A stretch of 64,000 nt of DNA, taken from the NCBI GenBank assembly GCA_907163375.1, contig CAJQUW010003469.1, positions 124,001 to 188,000 on the forward strand, given 5' to 3'. The notes under the pieces are model-generated. The model saw nothing but the letters and a program-made list of their open reading frames with translations. It was not told the DNA's origin and made no database searches. Below, in pieces: positions 32,018 through 44,432 of this stretch. The stretch is from Prostheceraeus crozeri (taxonomy: Eukaryota; Platyhelminthes; Polycladida; Euryleptidae). The translations under genes were made by a program, and so were the position numbers. How positions within the stretch are numbered: the first letter of the stretch is position 1; every line of letters starts with the position of its first letter.

Positions 32018-34207
32018 ACGCTGATTCCAAATCTGGTCTCTGTTTTCCCGTCTGAGGCTTGCTTCACCCGCTAGAGCAATTTTCATAAAAATTCTAACTC
32101 TGTCGTTTTTTCGTCAATGTCCAAAATTTCAATAAAGTCTCACCTCTAAACGAAGGCAGATACGAACAAGCCATGTTCTCCACTGAATTTGTCCCACTCC
32201 CAGTTTTCAAACGAGCTATTGCACGACTTTCTACGATGTCTACAACCAAAGTTGGAAGATCGTTGCCGAGGGGGGGGTCAGAACTTTTTCTCTCCAATTG
32301 AGTTGGGAAGACGTTCCTAGACCCAAAAGTGGCCAAAACGTCCGAATTTGCACTCCATTTTCCCATCCGAGCACTCCTTCATACCGAAACATGGACTTTC
32401 TCATCCCAAAACCTCCAAAACCTGATTTTTTCAACTCTGACGTTTTCCTGGCATTTTCCTCCCTCAACCCAGGAAAATTAGACCAAACTGAGCTTTCCAC
32501 TGCATTTTTCTCACTTTTAGCTTTCAAATGAGCTATTGCACGACTTTCTACGATGTCTACAACCAAAGTTGGAAGATCGTTGCCGAAGGGGGGGGTCAGA
32601 ACTTTTTCTCTCCGATTGAGTTGGGAAGACGTTTCTAGACCCAAAAGTGGCCAAAACGTCCGAATTTGCACTCCATTTTCCCATCCGAGCACTCCTTCAT
32701 ACCGAAACATGGACTTTCTCATCCCAAAACCACCAAAACCTGACCTTTTCTCACTCTGACGTTTTCCTGGCATTTTCCTCCCTCAACCCAGGAAAATTAG
32801 ACCAAACTGAGCTTTCCACTGCATTTTTCTCACTTTTAGCTTTCAAATGAGCTATTGCACGGCTTTCTACGATGTCTACAACCAAAGTTGGAAGATCGTT
32901 GCCGAAGGGGGGGGGGGTCAGAACTTTTTCTCTCCGATTGAGTTGGGAAGACGTTCCTAGACCCAAAAGTGGCCAAAACGTCCGAATTTGCACTCCATTT
33001 TCCCATCCGAGCACTCCTTCATACCGAAACATGGACTTCCTCATCCGAAAAACTCCAAAACCTGACTTTTTCAACTCTGACGTTTTCCTGGCATTTTCCT
33101 CCCTCAACCCAGGAAAATTAGACCAAACTGAGCTTTCCACTGCATTTTTCTCACTTTTAGCTTTCAAATGAGCTATTGCACGACTTTCTACGATGTCTAC
33201 AACCAAAGTTAGAAGATCGTTGCCGAAGGGGGGGGTCAGAACTTTTTCTCTCCGATTGAGTTGGGAAGACGTTCCTAGACCCAAAAGTGGCCAAAACGTC
33301 CGAATTTGCACTCCATTTTCCCATCCGAGCACTCCTTCATACCGAAACATGGACTTCCTCATCCGAAAAACTCCAAAACCTGACTTTTTCAACTCTGACG
33401 TTTTCCTGGCATTTTCCTCCCTCAACCCAGGAAAATTAGACCAAACTGAGCTTTCCACTGCATTTTTCTCACTTTTAGCTTTCAAATGAGCTATTGCACG
33501 ACTTTCTACGATGTCTACAACCAAAGTTGGAAGATCGTTGCCGAAGGGGGGGGTCAGAACTTTTTCTCTCCGATTGAGTTGGGAAGACGTTCCTAGACCC
33601 AAAAGTGGCCAAAACGTCCGAATTTGCACTCCATTTTCCCATCCGAGCACTCCTTCATACCGAAACATGGACTTTCTCATCCCAAAACCTCCAAAACCTG
33701 ATTTTTTCAACTCTGACGTTTTCCTGGCATTTTCCTCCCTCAACCCAGGAAAATTAGACCAAACTGAGCTTTCCACTGCATTTTTCTCACTTTTAGCTTT
33801 CAAATGAGCTATTGCACGACTTTCTACGATGTCTACAACCAAAGTTGGAAGATCGTTGCCGAAGGGGGGGGTCAGAACTTTTTCTCTCCGATTGAGTTGG
33901 GAAGACGTTTCTAGACCCAAAAGTGGCCAAAACGTCCGAATTTGCACTCCATTTTCCCATCCGAGCACTCCTTCATACAGAAACATGGACTTTCTCATCC
34001 CAAAACCACCAAAACCTGACCTTTTCTCACTCTATCCTTCCGAGATTCCACCCCTTGCCTCATCACTCCTCTTTCCTTCCAGAGGGGGGAGACCCGCTTC
34101 CTCCTCTCGGACCCATTCCTCCCAACACATCCTTGGTGAACTCCCTCACCTGCCGGACAGAGGGGGGTTGCGCATTTTGGACTTGCCCCTGGGATGAGCT
34201 TACTACT
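32018..34207 (-). repeat. Right terminal inverted repeat
   Basis: This is the inverted counterpart of 14788-15996, with TGAGCTTACTACT at the outer edge and ACGCTGATTCCAA at the inner edge. It is longer than the left arm by about three 318-bp units. The outermost 200 bp is closely similar to the left arm. Confidence 0.9.
32213..34010 (-). repeat. 318-bp tandem repeats in the right TIR
   Basis: Units start at about 32213, 32530, 32849, 33170, 33488 and 33806, spaced 317-321 bp, each with GAGCTATTGCACG. G-runs of 7 to 10 vary between units. Open frames of 98-415 residues on both strands arise because most units are multiples of three and lack stops; I do not count them as genes. Confidence 0.9.
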
Positions 34208-34213
34208 TACTTG

Positions 34214-35242
34214 GATGCATGTGCTTGACCGCTTAACCGCGATATGCACGTATGCATTTCTTAAAACACACCGCATTACTAATTATTGACGGTCAAATAA
34301 AATATTTCGAGAATGCGTGCATGACTGGTAGTCCATCAAACATTTGATGACATCTACCTTGGTAAGCCTATGTATTGTCTTTGAAAGTAATCATAACCAT
34401 GAATGTTTCTTGAAAACATTTACTTGGTCCGACACGTTTAGCCGAATAGCTGTTTTTTAAACAAACACAGACGATCACGCCTTTATTCTGGGTTTGTAGC
34501 CTGTGAGCTATTCATAAAATCTGAATGATTTTACAACGATAGGTTTTTTTCGTAGTTTTTGATAATCACAGAATATTTCATTTTCATCAACCGATTCATA
34601 AAATTTTTGCTTTGCAATTTTTTAGGACTTCAACTTTGAGACATATAAGGCTGAAGTTACAAATTGCCTCTTGAGACGTGATGTTTTCAAAAGATATGTA
34701 TTGTCAATTCATTGTATTGACATTTTAATTTTTTCGGCACACTGAATATTATTTCAATAAACAACTAGAGGCTCACGGAATTAATTATACAATGTGAAGA
34801 AGAAGAAAGTTGAATAATTTGATTAGGAGGAATACTAAGTCACATACGAGTTGAATTAAACCAGATAGAGAAGCTTCTGCCATGGTTTAATTCGATGGTA
34901 TTGTCTTCAATACTAAGGCAACATGGCTACGTTGCACCGTATTCACTGAATCAAGAAAGATCGAGACCTTCATTCTTGGGCATTATATTTGACTCTGTTC
35001 GAAACATCAGACACAAATTTCACGACTGGCGGTTACCATGCGCCTATTGTTTCTACACATGCTGATAGAAGGAGGACGATAATTAGGAATTCTTTTGGCG
35101 CTTTCGGTCTTCTTCCATTGTGGCAGTTATCTTGGTTGCTCTTGTCGATACTTCTTGATACGTTGGTGTCATCGTGCCTGTGTATTAACGTGTGCTTTTT
35201 CACATCATGGCATGAATGCGCCGTAGTTCAAAATAACGTGTT
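34214..35242. other. Spacer between the large element and duplicate copy 2
   Basis: No gene supported. The sequence is AT-rich and not shared with the region left of copy 1. The second TACTTG of the target duplication ends at 34213. Confidence 0.5.
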
Positions 35243-36157
35243 CCAAAATGTAATTGCTTCAACTAAACATATTTGAATATTGAAGCCTGGGTACAACTAA
35301 ATAGAAATACGGCTAACGACAACTTAAATGAATTTTATGAATCAGATGATGACAAGGCAGTGTTTTGTGATCGTCATAAAGTTCAGGAAGTGAATTTTCC
35401 TGTCGATATGAAATCATTTAGATTCCGCAAGTAGTTCACTGGCTGCAGGCCATTGAGGAAAGTAGATGGTTTTCATCTTAAGAACCAACGCTCACAGAAA
35501 TAAAAAAAATGAAAAACTGAGGTCGATTGAGTTAAATATTGTTCACGTCAAAATTTGATGTCAAAACTCAAATAGGATTGTCTCAAATTTTACGATGAAA
35601 GCAGTTTAAAGAAGTGTCCCGATAATTATCGAGCGGTGTAGTTGGAATAATATATCTGGTCAATATTAAAGAATTGCCGTGGAAATTCGATGAAATAGCC
35701 CGGGAATTTGAAGCTTGAAATCTGGCCGCCACCCTGTATTCAGAATCCGAAAATCTTAACTTTCTGAATCATATACTCAATTCGGTAGGATTGCTGAGAA
35801 TTTTGGTGATTTTGATAAGTCGGCGGGATGAATTTGTTTGGCTCGAATAGAAACACTGGTAGTTACACTCAATGTCAATGGTTTCATAATAAAACTCGTT
35901 AAAGCATCGTGATTGATATATTTAAGTAATCTGCTTCAATTCGTGTGTGGGTTGTATTTGAGGGTGCATTATATGATGATCCGTTTCATTTCATGTGCGG
36001 GTTGTATTCGAGGACGGATTCTATTCGAGAAAATACGGCATGATATATATTTGATTATTAACAATGTTTGATTGCCAATAACTATTATTCATCATTTGGC
36101 TTTTATTGCGTTCTCTTTATCTATCTTGCAGATATTCCGTGAAATTGTTTTGTCGCT

Positions 36158-39039
36158 ATGGATGTATCGTGGTGTTCAGTAGTTGGTGCCACTATACTTT
36201 TCTTAATTATTCGATTTTTTTACCCCCTTTTGCAAATACTCTATCGCTTCTTGATAGCTTCCCGGCAACTTGTAGAGATCAAGCGGTTTCAGAGGAGTTC
36301 GGATGATTGGGCTGTCATAACTGGTGGGACTGATGGCATTGGAAAAGCATATGCTGAAGAATTTGCAAAACTCGGCTTTAAGATTTGCATAATAAGTCGG
36401 TCATTAGAAAAACTCGAAGCAGTTTCCAAAGAATTAAGTAGTTCACATGGTGTTCAGACGAAGATCATACAAGCCGATTTCACAAAGGTGAGCTCTTCAT
36501 TTTATATACCTTAATTTTGACTCAGTGTAATTGCTCCGATAAAATCTGTCCTATTCACAAGTATCTGAGCCACAATATTAAAGCTAGCATTAGAGCATTG
36601 AAATTATGGAATTTTACCAAGGACTCGAAATTTTCCTACTCTTCTTGCTTTTTGGGGTCAAAATCATTGGGTCATGATGATAGAAATAATGTGAAATAAA
36701 ATAATAGTGGATAGGGGTATGCATTATCAGTTGTTACTTGTGGAAAAACTTGAGAAGTGTCTGTCGGATAGTGTCGCTAAAGGACACCTGCGCACAATAA
36801 ATTGAAAGCGTGTTTTCATCTGAAAATTGATTCATTAAAGATGAATTTTTGTTTCATCGTTGATGCATTTTCACATAATGTCTCGCTCACAATTTTTTAA
36901 GACCAGAGCTTGTGATTTCATTGTGATATTACTCATCGTTTTATACGAACATTTAAATGCACCCACAATCCTTTATTTGCATTGCATGTGGCATGTTGTG
37001 ATGCGTTATATCTATGAATCTAACTGTATTTTTGTGGTCAGTGAAAAGAAATGAGCAAGAAGAATTATTGAAAGCCACTCGAAATCTTCCTACTTTTTGA
37101 CAGCCTATTGATCAGCTTCGAACCCTGATGTTACTTTCCTTTTCTTCTAATGCTAGCTTTGATATGATATGATGTCAACATTCATTTAATTTTTTCAAAA
37201 AAACCGTTGTGACAAGCTTTTGAGTATGAATTAAGCCTTTGTAGTGTTGGTTTCCTAATCATCACCGGGTTTCCTAATCAACGAACAATTGCTCCTTAAA
37301 GCTGGAGTGAGTGGATGCTCCTCATGCTATCAGGCTTATCAGAAGGACATGTCCGATTTTATCACTTATGATGACCTTCCATTCTAATACTTGCGATGAT
37401 GCCAACACTGAAATGTTTTGGTATTGTGAACATCCTCCACTGGTAATCAATCTTAGGTTGCTACTAAAGCGAGAGACTATGATATAGGTCAAAGATTTTG
37501 CAACGGTCAGCGCTATCCAACAGCGATGGAACGGCTCTACATTCAGAGGTATCATGTTGAAATCTGGTTTGAATGAATGATTGAGAGGTGTTTCCTATGG
37601 TAAGAAATGAGGGAATTGGTGTGTCGATTTTGTGCAGTACAATGGGTGGGCATCTGCAAACTACAGACTACACCGCATTTAAAAATGTATAAAAGGATCA
37701 AAATCTGACTTATCAAATTTGATATTTGCTTGTATCATTACTTTTCGATCAAATACTCATCCCACCCTATTATTCGCCATGATATCAAGAAAGGTCTGCA
37801 GAATAATTAACATAGAAATTCTTGAACTTTTGCTCGAGAACACTTACTCACACTTCATCCTTTATTATTATCTATTGCGATTCAATTTTCAGTTTGAGTC
37901 TCCTAGAAGCCACAAGTCTTAGTGTTGTATCTTCAGCTACATACAAAGCGACATAGCCAATACACATAATCTATATTTTATGTACATGTACATTATATAT
38001 GATTATGTGCTGTATTTAGGCGTGCATGCCATTAAAGGCCATATTGGATTGAATATAAGTGTAATGCAATAATGTTTTTTTGATTATTTAAGATATTTCT
38101 CGGAAATGAATAAGCCAATCAAAGAGCTTGCTTACCACATACTGCGTTCTGACAACCCAACACTAACAAGGATAACGATATTATCGGTATTCCATTCTCG
38201 TCGATCGGCAGTATCGTGCTGTCAAACAAAATGTTGTGTCAAGCGTGAAAGTCACTTCTTTGAAACTGAAATTGATATTCGTTATTTTTCATCGACGAGA
38301 GCTTACTTTCCCTGTTTGTATCTTATTAGTTGTTGTAATTCGTCTGTTGCGATATTATAATGTTCTTGATTATAACTTGGTGATATTGACTCATCATATC
38401 TGTATTATTTCTTTGCAGACGGACATTTACGACAGACTGAGTGCAGAATTTGAGTTGATGAAGATTGCTATTCTTGTAAACAACGTAGGCATGACTCAAT
38501 CATATCCTTGTGCACTTTGGGAATATCCTGCAGATGGTAACTTCTACATCGATTTTGCTCACTGCAATATGACATCTGCAGTCATGACCACTCGCTGTGC
38601 ACTTAAAGAGGGAGGTATGTTGAACAGCGATCATGGACTCATCATCAATATAGCATCTGCATCTGGAGTTTATCCGTTGCCTCTAGCTAGTATGTATGCA
38701 TCTACAAAAGCATTCCTTGATTTCTTTTCTCGTGGTCTGTCGATGGAACTCAAAAAAACACATGTCAAAGTTCATACTGTTTTACCATTTTATGTACTTA
38801 CTAAGTTTATAGGAAAGTTTCGTCCTCCCCGGATCTTTGCGCCATCTGCCACTAACTATGTTAGATCTGCATTGAGAATGGTTGGTGTAGAGGATCGCAC
38901 GCATGGCACATTGTCACATGCTATTCAAGGTCTTCTAATGAGTCAACCTCCAGAGACTGTGCGCAAACGAATTGCTTACTTTCTACATTCCCTTCGCGCC
39001 AAAATCGTGCGTGGTGCAATTACCAGATCAAATCAGTGA
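36158..39039 (+). CDS. HSD17B12-like: HSD17B12-like steroid dehydrogenase / 3-oxoacyl-CoA reductase, copy 2
   Basis: Coding exons are 36158-36487 and 38419-39039, with the same phase-0 junction as copy 1, giving about 316 residues. All functional motifs are kept: TGGTDGIG, NNVG, INIASASG and YASTK. The first exon is identical in protein to copy 1. The second differs in a few residues (PLPLASMY against PLPLGSMY, RPPRIF against RPLGIF) and in the last ten residues, ending three residues longer. Both frames are open, so both copies may be functional. AATAAA lies at 39087. An upstream untranslated exon is likely, as for copy 1. Confidence 0.88.
37680..38345. other. Extra intron segment in copy 2
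   Basis: Copy 1 runs directly from ACACCGCATTTT to TTGAGATACTACAATG. Copy 2 carries about 650 bp between the equivalent points. No clear terminal repeats or target duplication are visible, so it is either an insertion in copy 2 or a deletion in copy 1. Confidence 0.55.
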
Positions 39040-39708
39040 AAATGCAACATCCCGATCTTTCGGAAATACTTCTTGTGTTCAATCTAAATAAATATTAAAC
39101 TATTCAGTGTTCCGACCTTTCTAAATTAGCTTATTGAAATATTCTGCTTGATTAAAAAACAATAGAAACGAACGCATGTTGTTTTGATTATTCATTTGTG
39201 GCATGTAAATTACCACAGGAATCAACCACAGACTGACTTGGCAAGCACGTATTTACCAAGAATAATGAATCATTATAATCACTACCAGTCAACTGGGACC
39301 TTGGTAGGTGCTGACATCCTCAGACTTCAATGGATCGTTGTGACATTAATAGTTCTAGTTTGTCACTCATTATCCATTAACATCTTAGTTAAACTTATCG
39401 AATTATTGAAGGCTCGGCCAAAGGTTGCAAGCCCGTTCCTCATGCCAATCGAGTTGCTATCACAAGATTCTCGTGACAACTGTTATGTTGATCAAAGTTC
39501 AGTGCCAATACATGATGACTGGCTACTGTATTAGATTAGAAGTCTGCAGTCGTCAGAATTCACCCACTGCACGACACTAAGTTTTCATCCGAGCCGAAAC
39601 ACGACACACGAACACCAAGTTCTGACCGCCTACATCTAGCAGGAAAGTAACACGATAGTGTTTTATAATGCGAGCGTGTGCATCTTCCTTCATCAAAAAT
39701 AATATGTA

Positions 39709-39883
39709 CAGTAGAACCTCCATATTACGGACCGTCGGGACTGCGCCTTAGTCTCCGCATTTTAGAGGTGTCCGCAATATGGAGTTACCGGTGATGATAC
39801 GGACATTATTCGGGACTGAGCTTACCTGTCCGTAATACGGAGGTGTCCGCTGTATAGAATGTCCGCAATAGGAGGTTCCACTG
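39709..39883. mobile_element. Pogo/Tigger-type MITE
   Basis: The ends CAGTAGAACCTC and GAGGTTCCACTG are inverted copies with a mismatch, flanked by TA on both sides (39707-39708 and 39884-39885). The interior is made of inverted GTCCGCAATA-like pieces. The 175-bp element has no coding capacity. The equivalent place in copy 1 (about 12345-12370) lacks it, so it inserted after the duplication. Confidence 0.8.
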
Positions 39884-40290
39884 TAATTCAATACAGAACA
39901 AAGTTGCAACAAAATAATTCGATTTGGATTGAAAGATCAGTGATAGTTGTCAAAAGGCAGGTATGTGGTCGATCAAGTAAAACTAAATTCCAGGTGCTCT
40001 GGACTTAGAGAACAATATTTCTTGTTTATAACAAGCTCCGCTGCTGAAGCGGAGGTGACTGCGGGAAGTGTCAAATGTGGCACCCAGGTTCGATGCTCAC
40101 CTCAGGAAGCGGTTGATGTTCATGTCTCGGCCATGTATTGGTTAACTGTTTTGCACCCCCACCTGACCTTACCTGGCAAGTGCTAGAAACGAATGTTGCT
40201 TTTAATACAATCTTTATCATTGAGTAATAAAATGGATCAAATTGAGTGACCCTGGAGCAGATACAACAGAACGCGTCATTGAAATTAAGT

Positions 40291-41054
40291 CAGCAGCATA
40301 AAATGTGATCACACCAGAATATTACATTTGGGTGATAGAGACAGGACAGATTCTGAACTAGTTGATTACGTGGATGATAAAGAGATGAAGGAAATGAAAG
40401 TGAGTGCAAGAATGGGTAGCATGCTGCACTTCTGCACTGTCTGTCAGGCAGGATTCTCTTGTACTAGCCCTAATAGATCATTCGTGGTCAATGTCAGATT
40501 CACATCTAGTTTGCCTGGCCTAAGCCAACGGAAGAAGGAATGAATTGAAGTTATTTTTTGTCTTGACTGCCAACAGGTACATAACTCTGCATAATAAACG
40601 CGGTTTGAATCACACATTAAGAAATTGTTGTCATAAATATGAGATTTTTGGAGTGGGAAGATCGCACAGAATTTGATTGAGCTGCATCTCTGCTTCTCTG
40701 GCGCATGTAAAGAAAAATAAACAGGGAAGTCGGGAGGGTAGCCTGTATGTGAAATTATCATCAACTTTAGCACGACTCTTGTCAATGGCAACAGAAGAGG
40801 AGTGTTTTAAATGCACTGCAGCACATCGTGAGAAGTTCCTTTCCATAGAGAGCGACCAGGGATATAGGGAAGATGGTGAGGGGCTTGGATTTTGCAGGGA
40901 TGAACATTTAAATTCATCTTCCTCCAGCAATTACATCGGCTGTAGAAAGTGCAAAATGCATGCGACAGATTAGTCCGACCGTTTCCAAGGAATGCCTGCA
41001 TTTCCCAGATAATTTACAACTTTCACTAACCGCTTGTGTTCACTACCGCATTGT
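40291..41054. other. Spacer without a supported gene
   Basis: Overlapping open frames on both strands around 40444-41001 have no recognisable domain. One plus-strand frame (40677-40973) has two cysteine pairs (CFKC, CRKC), but nothing else supports it as a gene. Confidence 0.4.
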
Positions 41055-41636
41055 CAGTGTTGCCACAACGGCGGATTTTTTCGGCGCGGCTGAATTCTTG
41101 AGGGGGCGGCGAAATGTTGACAATTTAAAAACTCCGCCGATTTACGTTTTCTGTTATTTGCCGTTTTGTGTTGTAACTAGGAAGCATCGCCTATAACGAA
41201 AAAGATACGATCATCATTTAGGAAATAATATATGATCGTGAACGACTGGCTACTAGCATAATCTTAACTTTCCATTTACAAGTCAGCGACTGAAATGAAA
41301 GGAATGACCGGGGACTGACTACTATCATCCTGATCAACTTTTTCATAACCTATCTATTTGAGTATTTTGCAATTATCTCCGCTTATTTCAAGCTCAACCT
41401 TTTCTACAATTTTCGTTTCGATTGCAACATTTCGATCCCTTTCATTTTAGAATATTGATTCCTAGTTAATCAAGTTGAAATCTATCAGAAATCAGCATTA
41501 GAGAAAGAGTGCATGATTGTGTGTTCAGCTCACTAGCAGAAAAGCACGAAAGGGCCTATGTGTATAGGCCTACAGATATCGCCGGAATTTGGTCGTCGCG
41601 GTGGAATTTTCTTCAGTTGTCGCTGTGGCAACACTG
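41055..41636. mobile_element. Non-autonomous hAT element
   Basis: CAGTGTTGCCACA at 41055-41067 is matched perfectly by TGTGGCAACACTG at 41624-41636. The flanks are CGCATTGT (41047-41054) and CGCACTGT (41637-41644), an 8-bp duplication with one mismatch. CAGTGTTGCCA is a common hAT terminus. The 582-bp interior has no transposase. Confidence 0.8.
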
Positions 41637-42534
41637 CGCACTGTGTACTGCAGAAGTGGTCAATGCATGGCTGCGAGCCATTGTGGCTCACCACCGTTTC
41701 TCATCTGAAGTGGAGTGGCCCGCGGACACTATTTGAATCGATGTGAAAATGGCCCATTCAAAAATTTGACCTATAAGATGCGCATCTAAAGTTGATGCAT
41801 CTTCTTTAGAATTTGCAAAATCATTCATTAATTCAAGTAAATGAGCAATATGATGGCACAACAATTCACATTAAAATTGTTATGGTCAACCACGGTTACT
41901 GTCGTAACAATCAACAAAATTGAATGCCTTCTCGTTCTCAGCATGATCGTAAGTGCCACTTACTGGGTGAGTTTGCCGTAGACTAAGTCACTTGATATTC
42001 GATGCTTTGTTGAGCAGGTTTCACTACACAAACTACGCTGCAATTGGCCTAAAAAAAGACAAAATATTTGTACGTATGAAGAAAACCGACCGGTGAGACA
42101 CCTGATTTTTACAAGCCAACATTTCTTTTAATTATCCTTCCTGGACTGCATTTTTATGCCGCGACACCAATATATTTTCTACTACAATGACATTATCGCA
42201 CGAGTATCGTCAGTGAAGCCTTGGGCGGGTATGTTTGAATGACATGTAGCACCTACATGTAGGTTTATTATAATGCTTAAAAACAGCTCAGCGGACGGAT
42301 CAGTGATCTGATTCAGGGAAATCTTGTAAAAATTGTTGAAGCAACTACTGTAGTAGAATCAAGGCGCTATGAATATGATAGTATGCTCAACCGGCACAGT
42401 GAGCACAGTCCCTTAGGAGATCCAACATAGAAGGAAATTTAATGTGGTACAATCATGCCAAAAGCTTGTGAAATTAGAAATAATGCATAGAAGATGAAAA
42501 AATATTCTTCATGAACTGATTCTTTAGGCCGTAT
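41637..42534. other. Spacer without a supported gene
   Basis: No coding, RNA or clear repeat feature could be supported. Confidence 0.45.
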
Positions 42535-44432
42535 CAGGAACCCTAGTTATCGGCGCTTTTGACCGCTTAATACCTGGAAGTGACATCCCTAAAATCTCTG
42601 TGTATCAATCGTACAAGTTGAGTCTTAGAAAATTCAGTATCACTGTTGGATGCATCGCATTTTATTTTCAAAAGCTCAACTAATTGTGTCTTTTTTTTAA
42701 GATGGTGATAATAAAACACCATAATCGCACCAGGAAATAGGCCTATTGAGTCAATATCTGCTGATGATACATAAGTCAATGCTCTGTTGATCAACTTCAA
42801 GAATCCAAGCAATCCTTCTATTAAATCGTAATGCTGCGCCGCAGTAATGGTAGTCTCATGCAGTGAGACTTCAGGGGAAACACTCGCTTCTTCACAACAC
42901 ACGATTTCGTGGTTCTAATGCTCGGTGATTCAGTTTATAAGAAATTCTGGCACGGAGTGCGGATTCCTTAACAAACCGGAATATTTTTGAAATATCAGCT
43001 GTAATAATTAGTCACCGATGGATTTTAAGAGTCAAGAAATTTAAACACAGTTCTGGATGCCCAAATATTGTAAAGGTTTCTTAAGTTGTGGACTGGATCA
43101 AATATATCAGAAGCAGTGAAGTTCTTGAAAAGGAATTGGCGATCTTGAAATCATCAATATTTGGGGTGGGATCCAAAATGAATGTCATGTTGGAAACAAT
43201 TTCTCAACGATTTCACAAAGAATCCGCAGACAACTCGTCCTGGATAGACCTGGCGTCGATCCGGCATGTTCATCGCCATGCACCTTTCCACCTCCAAATA
43301 CTTTCCTTTTTAAATGAATCTCTCAATGCACAAGATAACTCCTCTTTCTTCGGGTGACATTTCAGCAGCATGCAAACATTTTATCATTGCACAATTTGGT
43401 AAATCAGAAAAGATCGCAGACACAGTCTCTGTAAATGTTGTTTTACTTGACAGATTCAAGAAGCTTGAGAGTGATCATTTTATGACGTGAGCAAATCATC
43501 AATTTGCGAAAGAAAACAGGGAAATCGGGTTGAACAATATGCAAGCATTTCTCGTTCGAGTGAATGTACTTTTATTTGGTCGATCGTTACACTAAAGCGA
43601 ATATAATCAGCAGTGATGAAGGATTTCATAAATGCCGGAATATCGCATTCAGTGCGAATCATGAAAAGTGACAAAGAACTTTCATTCCACACTTCTCCAA
43701 CTTTCCTTCTTCCAGCTTTCCAAACTTTCATTCCATACAATTTAAATGGTCGGACGTTTCATATGCTTTCAAGTCAGAAAAAATCGACTTACAAAGTCTA
43801 TTGTGGCAAAATTTCCGTGTTCATCAGTTCCATTTTCTCGATTGTTCCTTAGCGACAATTTTCCATGCAGACAATCTTATTTGTGGGATATTGTGAGACA
43901 CGCCAGTTGAAGCACTTTTGACGCTGGAAGGCAATGCGGTTTTGCATCATCTGTTACACAAAGATTGAGATCTAAGTTTCCCATTTGCTTGCATCACAAG
44001 AAAAATTGACAAATTTTTCGAAATTTTCAGACCATAATCTAAAGTTATTGCTTTCAATGTTTTACAAAATGAATATTTCCCACTTTCGAGGTATATAATC
44101 TGATCGACTTCTCTAATAGTTCTGTAGTCGATTTTGGAAACATGTGAAGCGTTATCTTTGGCGATGTTTCTGGCTCACATGAGATGTTCACATGATAGAG
44201 CAACATATCATGGAACACAGCATTTATTACGCATCCTTATGTTTCTATCAAAAAGTCCAGCAAGCCATTTTTTGTGACAGCCTTGTTAAAAATTGGACGA
44301 CTTGCATGTTTTACAGCATGGAAACACAATAAGAACACAGACAGCTGTAATTTCGTCAAGACTCAACTTGTAGGCTTCAAATTTCAATGTCACTTCCTGG
44401 TCAAGCGTAGCGCAGATAACTAGGGCTCCCTG
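42535..44432. mobile_element. TIR DNA element of unknown type
   Basis: The left end CAGGAACCCTAGTTATCGGC and the right end, read in reverse (CAGGGAGCCCTAGTTATC), are inverted. Similarity resumes further in at GGAAGTGACAT on both sides. The span is 1,898 bp. No convincing target duplication is visible. Internal open frames are short: minus 42567-42902, plus 43088-43357, minus 43480-43740. They match no family that I recognise; they may be remnants of a transposase. Confidence 0.6.

Larger units (their letters stand above)
14788..34207. mobile_element. Maverick/Polinton-type element, atypical gene set
   Basis: The element starts AGTAGTAAGCTCA and ends with its complement TGAGCTTACTACT, with TACTTG on both sides. 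The ends are long inverted repeats of 1,209 bp (left) and 2,190 bp (right). Between them lie a type-B DNA polymerase, a TBP homologue, a DEDDh exonuclease-like gene, zinc-finger and RING-like proteins and two families of paralogues. Terminal AGT/ACT, the 6-bp duplication, the length near 20 kb and the polymerase are known Polinton hallmarks. The usual integrase, capsid proteins, packaging ATPase and cysteine protease are not seen. Several genes are broken and a retrotransposon has inserted, so this copy is old and inactive. Confidence 0.85.
35243..40290 (+). repeat. Segmental duplication, copy 2
   Basis: The block is a direct repeat of 8226-12720. It differs by a missing 270-bp intron segment, an extra 650-bp segment in the same intron (about 37680-38345) and a 175-bp MITE at 39709. 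Coding exons differ by only a few bases. Confidence 0.85.

Noticed and set aside
32751..33998. A 415-residue minus-strand frame across the right inverted repeat, with matching frames on the other strand and in the left repeat
   Set aside because: It is the translation of 318-bp tandem units whose length is a multiple of three. Frames are open on both strands and unit-to-unit changes do not favour one strand.
14788..34207. Reading the element as an adenovirus-like or complete viral genome
   Set aside because: No capsid, protease or packaging gene could be found, so only the Polinton-type mobile-element label is supported.
40677..40973. Cysteine-containing 98-residue plus-strand frame
   Set aside because: Two CxxC pairs alone are weak, an equally long frame lies on the other strand, and no splice or promoter signals support it.
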